Assembly (NCBI GenBank): GCA_910577735.1
Contig: CAJTOO010000010.1
Location: forward strand, 1-64,000
Source: an uncultured Lachnospiraceae bacterium
GTDB lineage: Bacteria; Bacillota; Clostridia; Lachnospirales; Lachnospiraceae
Reading direction: 5' to 3'
Length of the DNA stretch: 64,000 bases
How positions within the stretch are numbered: position 1 is the stretch's first letter; each line of letters begins with the position of its first letter. Below are positions 60,611-64,000 of the stretch, piece by piece. The notes under the pieces are model-generated. The model was not told the DNA's origin. It did not search any database and saw only the letters and a list, made by a program, of their open reading frames with translations. Made by a program: the position numbers and the translations under genes.

Positions 60611-60690
60611 CTACTGGATATTGCGTCTTTTGGTTCTCCACGCATACTATATATTGTATCATGCCGTTTTTTCCTGTCAAGGTATTGTGT
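60611..60690 (-). promoter_or_regulatory. Promoter with NrdR-like boxes of nrdD copy 2
   Basis: On the minus strand TTGACA (60680-60675), a 16-base spacer and TACAAT (60658-60653). The -10 is covered by a near-perfect NrdR-type palindrome, ATACAATATATAGTAT (60659-60644). Partial boxes with the same TATTGNGT core lie 33 bases downstream (60619-60626) and 31 bases upstream (60683-60690), close to the three-turn spacing of NrdR sites. Confidence 0.65.
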
Positions 60691-60775
60691 CATATTATTT
60701 TTCGCAAAAACAATCCATCACATCGACTGACTCAGTCGATTAATGCAAAACATGAACATTTTCCATAAAAACATC

Positions 60776-60804
60776 TTGCCAAATCCTTCATTCCATCATA
60801 TAAT
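60776..60804 (+). promoter_or_regulatory. Promoter of tRNA-Thr
   Basis: TTGCCA (60776-60781), a 17-base spacer and TATAAT (60799-60804), about 60 bases upstream of the tRNA. Confidence 0.7.
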
Positions 60805-60862
60805 AATCATTGTTGACATAAGGATGTCCGGTGACGCCTGGCATCTGGTGTTACAGGTACCA

Positions 60863-60935
60863 TGCTGGAATAGCGCAGTTGGCAGCGCAACTGATTCGTA
60901 ATCAGTAGGTCGAGGGTTCAAGTCCCTTTTCCAGC
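60863..60935 (+). tRNA. tRNA-Thr (anticodon CGT)
   Basis: A 73-base cloverleaf with a 7-bp acceptor stem (GCTGGAA with TTCCAGC), a D-arm with AGTTGG, an anticodon stem ACTGA/TCAGT around TTCGTAA, and a T-arm GAGGG-TTCAAGT-CCCTT (one mismatched or wobble pair). The anticodon CGT reads ACG. CCA is not encoded. Confidence 0.93.
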
Positions 60936-60944
60936 TTGTCAAAA

Positions 60945-60980
60945 AATGGCACTAACGTAAAACGTTGGTGCCATCTTTGT
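60945..60980 (+). terminator. Terminator of tRNA-Thr
   Basis: A 13-bp stem with one mismatch or wobble (60945-60957 with 60961-60973), a 3-base loop, then CTTTG. It starts 10 bases after the tRNA. Confidence 0.8.
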
Positions 60981-61017
60981 ATGCTTGTAAATCATCAAAA
61001 TATTCATAATAAAATGT

Positions 61018-61920
61018 TCATTCCGCTTCCTCTTGCCCCGCCGGCTGTATATGCACATCCATCTGGGGAAATGGAATAGATATGCCTGCTTCATCCAGCG
61101 CGTACTTCACTTCCTCCGTAAGCCGCCACTTCGTACTCCAATAGGTATCATTCCGGCTCCAGCAGCGCACATGCAGAATGACACCGCTGCCCGCCAGTTC
61201 ATCTACAAACACAAGCTGCTCTCTGTCTTTCAGCACATCCGCATCTTCCTTAAGCACTGTTAAAAGCACTTCTCTGGCTGTGCGGATATCCGCATCATAG
61301 GAAATTCCTACCACAATATCCATCCTGCGGTCTTCTAAGGTGCTCATGTTTAAGATATTCGCATTGGCCAGCGTGCCATTGGGTACAATGACCACATGGT
61401 GATCCGGAGTAATCAGTCTGGTATAAAAAAGCTGAACCTCCTGTACTGTTCCCTCATTTCCATTGCTGTCCTTGATATAATCGTCCGTCTTAAAAGGTTT
61501 TAACAGCAAGAGAAGCACGCCGCCTGCAAAGTTGGAAAGACTTCCCTGCACGGCAAGACCAATTGCCACACCTGCGGAACCGACCAATGCCACCACACTG
61601 GTAGCGTCCAATCCGAAACCGGAAGCAATCATAAACACCAGCAGTATATAGAGCATAACTTTAAGCAGAGAATCCAGGAAATGAATCACGCCCTCATCCG
61701 CGCTGCCTCTTCTCAAAGAGCGGCACAGAATCTTACGAATCAATTTGATGATCTGCATCCCCACCAGGAACACCACTAAGGCAAGAAGCACACGGATTCC
61801 AAACCGCAATACTTTGTCCGGAAGTTCCTGTAAATAGGTTTCGATCACCCCTACCTGAAGTTCGTTTTCTGCAACCAATTCTACGCCTATAAGTTGTCCT
61901 TCCAAGAGTCGTTCTTCCAT
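61018..61920 (-). CDS. Small-conductance mechanosensitive channel (MscS family)
   Basis: A 300-residue channel with three membrane helices. The pore helix shows VALVGSAGVAIGLAVQGSLSN followed by FAGGVLLLLLKPFKTDDYI, as in MscS, then a beta domain and the cytosolic cage. It opens on osmotic downshock to let solutes out. ATG 61920 has GGAG 6 bases upstream, so it is preferred to GTG 61932. It follows glgB by 19 bases on the same strand. Confidence 0.92.
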   Translation of the reverse strand: MEERLLEGQLIGVELVAENELQVGVIETYLQELPDKVLRFGIRVLLALVVFLVGMQIIKLIRKILCRSLRRGSADEGVIHFLDSLLKVMLYILLVFMIASGFGLDATSVVALVGSAGVAIGLAVQGSLSNFAGGVLLLLLKPFKTDDYIKDSNGNEGTVQEVQLFYTRLITPDHHVVIVPNGTLANANILNMSTLEDRRMDIVVGISYDADIRTAREVLLTVLKEDADVLKDREQLVFVDELAGSGVILHVRCWSRNDTYWSTKWRLTEEVKYALDEAGISIPFPQMDVHIQPAGQEEAE

Positions 61921-61939
61921 GTCATTCTCCACTCTGTTT

Positions 61940-64000
61940 CTACTTTTCTGTTATTTTCCCCGCAGACGCTTTCTTCACTGTCTTGCCTGTGGTTTTCTTT
62001 TCTGCGGCGGCTTTCTTCGCTGTAGACGTCTTTTTAGCTGATGATGTTTCCCTGGATGCAGGTTTCTTTGCCACCGTTTCTTTCTTTTCCGATGAACTGT
62101 CTTCCTTCTCCACATCCGCTGTCTGAGGTTCCTGCCTTTGCGTAAGCTTCTGCAGTTTCAATGCAGCAGCTTCTGCCTTTTTCACCATTTCGTCCGCGGC
62201 TTTGGCCCGCTGTCTGGCTTCTTCTGCGGCCCGCTTTGCCAACTCTTTAGCCTCTGCAGCTGCCTGTTTTGCCAGTTCCTTGGCTTCCGCTGCGGCTTTT
62301 GCTGTCTGCTCCGCTTCCTCCTTGGCCAGCCTTCTCTCCTCAGCCTCTTTGGCCTTACGTCTCTCCTCAGCCCTCTTTTTCTCTATCTCAGCCTTCTCCT
62401 CCTCTGTGTAAGGCGTATAAGAAAAAATGCTGATACTTAAGGACGCGCTTACCATGTCAATGGCATAGGGCTTACCATCCCACTCCATCTCCTTAGTTTC
62501 ACATGCCTTCTTATTCACACAGCCGCTTCCGCCATAAATTCTGTCATCCGTATTAAAAATTTCCTTATACTTTCCTTCAAAAGGAACTCCCACACGGAAT
62601 TCCTGCCTCACATCGGCAAAATTAGCCACTACCACCAGCATATCGTCTGTTTTATCAGTCTTTCTTATATAAGACAGCATACAGGCATTAGGGGTAATGC
62701 AGTTGATCCACTCGAATCCTTCCCAGGAAGTATCCTTTACATGGAGCGCCGGCTGGGATACATATAGTTTGTTCAGATCAGCCACCATCCGATTCAGCTT
62801 TCCATGATCTTCTTTCTCCAAAAGTTCCCATTCCACAGCACGCTTCTCATTAAATTCATCATACTCCCCGATATCCTGTCCCATGAACAGCAGTTTCTTA
62901 CCCGGATGGGTCATATGGTACGCAAACGTCAGACGCAGGTTGGCAAACTGTTTGTCCCGCTCTCCCGGCATCTTGCCAAGCAAAGTCTTCTTGCCATGTA
63001 CCACTTCATCATGAGACAAAACAAGCATGAATTTCTCACTGTAAGCATAAATCATGCTGAAAGTAAGTTCATTATGACAACCGGATCTGAAGAAAGGATC
63101 TGTAGCAATATAGCCCAGATAATCATTCATGAAGCCCATGTTCCACTTTAAGTCAAATCCAAGTCCATCCTCATCAAAACTTCCCGTCACCCTGGGCCAC
63201 GCTGTGGACTCTTCCGCAATCATCAGGACACCGGGATTTCTCTTTTTCATAATAGAGTTGAGATGCTTTAAAAACTCCACCGCTTCCAGATTTTCATTGC
63301 CGCCATAAATGTTAGCCACCCATTCTCCGTCGTTTTTACCATAATCCAGGTAGAGCATGGATGCCACCGCATCAATACGGATGCCGTCTGCATGATACTG
63401 CTCAACCCAGTAAAGCGCATTCGCGATCAGATAATTGGTCACTTCCGGCCTTCCGTAATTATAAATCAGCGTCCCCCAGTGAGGGTGAAACCCTTGTCTG
63501 GGATCTTGATGTTCATAAAGACATGTGCCGTCAAACCCGGACAATCCATAGGTATCCCTTGGAAAATGAGCCGGTACCCAATCGAAAATAACACCAATCC
63601 CGGCCTTATGCATCTCATCCACAAAGAACATCAGATCCTCAGCCGTTCCATAACGGGCTGTCGGCGCATAATAACCAATTACCTGATACCCCCAGGATTC
63701 ATCCAGCGGATGCTCCATCACCGGCATCAGTTCGATGTGGGTATATCCCATCTTCTTCACATACGCAATAATCTTAGGCGCCAATTCTCTGTACGTATAA
63801 AACTCCCTGCCGTCCTTAGGCTTATCAAAAGAACCCAGATAGACCTCATACACACTCATGGGCTTATCCTGCGCCTGCCGTACAGTGCGGTTCTGAATCC
63901 ACTTACTGTCCTTCCAGGCAAAACTGTCCAGATTTCTGACAACAGAAGCGCTCTCTGGACGAAGCTGTGCACCAAACCCATAGGGATCGGCTTTCATAAA
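61940..64000 (-). CDS. glgB: 1,4-alpha-glucan branching enzyme with Lys/Ala-rich tail (partial, N-terminus beyond edge)
   Basis: The 3' part of a glycogen branching enzyme (GH13); the N-terminus lies past the right edge. The catalytic residues are in GIRIDAVASML (Asp), LMIAEESTAWP (Glu) and LVLSHDEVVHG (Asp). The domain ends near SISIFSYTPY. The last 155 residues (DNA 61943-62407) are not part of known GlgB: a charged coiled-coil of about 90 residues rich in Ala, Glu and Lys (KEAEERRLAKEEAEQ, AEAKELAKRAAEEA), then a Ser/Thr/Lys/Ala stretch resembling histone H1-like tails (AKKTSTAKKAAAEKK). No stop or frameshift lies between, so this is a true extension. Confidence 0.9.
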   Translation of the reverse strand, partial: FMKADPYGFGAQLRPESASVVRNLDSFAWKDSKWIQNRTVRQAQDKPMSVYEVYLGSFDKPKDGREFYTYRELAPKIIAYVKKMGYTHIELMPVMEHPLDESWGYQVIGYYAPTARYGTAEDLMFFVDEMHKAGIGVIFDWVPAHFPRDTYGLSGFDGTCLYEHQDPRQGFHPHWGTLIYNYGRPEVTNYLIANALYWVEQYHADGIRIDAVASMLYLDYGKNDGEWVANIYGGNENLEAVEFLKHLNSIMKKRNPGVLMIAEESTAWPRVTGSFDEDGLGFDLKWNMGFMNDYLGYIATDPFFRSGCHNELTFSMIYAYSEKFMLVLSHDEVVHGKKTLLGKMPGERDKQFANLRLTFAYHMTHPGKKLLFMGQDIGEYDEFNEKRAVEWELLEKEDHGKLNRMVADLNKLYVSQPALHVKDTSWEGFEWINCITPNACMLSYIRKTDKTDDMLVVVANFADVRQEFRVGVPFEGKYKEIFNTDDRIYGGSGCVNKKACETKEMEWDGKPYAIDMVSASLSISIFSYTPYTEEEKAEIEKKRAEERRKAKEAEERRLAKEEAEQTAKAAAEAKELAKQAAAEAKELAKRAAEEARQRAKAADEMVKKAEAAALKLQKLTQRQEPQTADVEKEDSSSEKKETVAKKPASRETSSAKKTSTAKKAAAEKKTTGKTVKKASAGKITEK

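Overview
The window looks like chromosome of an anaerobic, spore-forming Clostridium-class bacterium, most likely a Lachnospiraceae member. The support is a spoIVA gene, a GerA-type germinant receptor subunit, remnants of the spore-coat gene cotJC, two oxygen-sensitive (class III) ribonucleotide reductases, a GGGtGRT/NifU-like pair typical of gut clostridia, moderate GC, and strong AGGAGG ribosome binding sites. Most genes lie on the minus strand. No rRNA, CRISPR array or complete insertion sequence was seen.

Layout. 1-1.2 kb: tail of a conjugative or mobilisable element (TnpW-like protein and a frameshifted DnaC-like ATPase), followed by a decayed cotJC 3' end. 1.8-5.5 kb: a small island with a transmembrane Ser/Thr kinase, a membrane acyltransferase and a divergent HTH regulator, bounded on the far side by a second, shorter cotJC scrap and another broken gene. 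5.6-11 kb: a C-S lyase / NhaC-type transporter / RidA operon under a divergent PAS-HTH regulator, then a MATE pump. 11-15 kb: a SGNH esterase and a GH1 glycosidase fused to mannose-6-phosphate isomerase. 15-20 kb: nrdD-nrdG-dut followed by gerA. 20-28.5 kb: an aminotransferase, a WYL regulator, and a nucleoside operon (YczE-like protein, purine nucleoside phosphorylase, cytidine deaminase, MTA/SAH-type deaminase, MutS-like ATPase, RNase HI). 28.5-31 kb: spoIVA and a beta-propeller lactonase. 31-36 kb: a complete polyamine operon (XRE-cupin regulator, PotABCD). 36-42.4 kb: a lipoprotein, a PIN-like protein, an esterase, a hybrid histidine kinase, and the GGGtGRT/NifU-like pair. 42.5-53.3 kb: a diguanylate cyclase, a hexapeptide-repeat protein, topoisomerase III, a DUF234-type ATPase, a GGDEF/EAL protein, asd and argH. 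53.4-61 kb: a two-gene ABC importer, a beta-helix protein, two small membrane or exported proteins, a second nrdDG and tRNA-Thr(CGT). 61-64 kb: an MscS channel and a branching enzyme cut by the window edge, with a long Lys/Ala-rich tail.

The most interesting signal is regulatory. Both sporulation genes with intact starts, gerA (16471) and spoIVA (30039), have their Shine-Dalgarno inside the 3' arm of a perfect hairpin that also looks like the intrinsic terminator of the gene upstream. In both cases a candidate sporulation-sigma promoter has its -10 at the edge of the hairpin loop: GCATA-N18-CATACTA for gerA, a weaker sigma-E-like site for spoIVA. A transcript starting there would lack the 5' arm and expose the ribosome site, whereas vegetative read-through would terminate or be untranslatable. 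Other points of note are the GH1-ManA fusion, the branching-enzyme tail, candidate NrdR boxes in front of both class III reductases, a 37-bp hairpin repeat between nrdD and nrdG, and the cotJC scraps flanking the kinase island. All functions are read from sequence alone; no database search was run.
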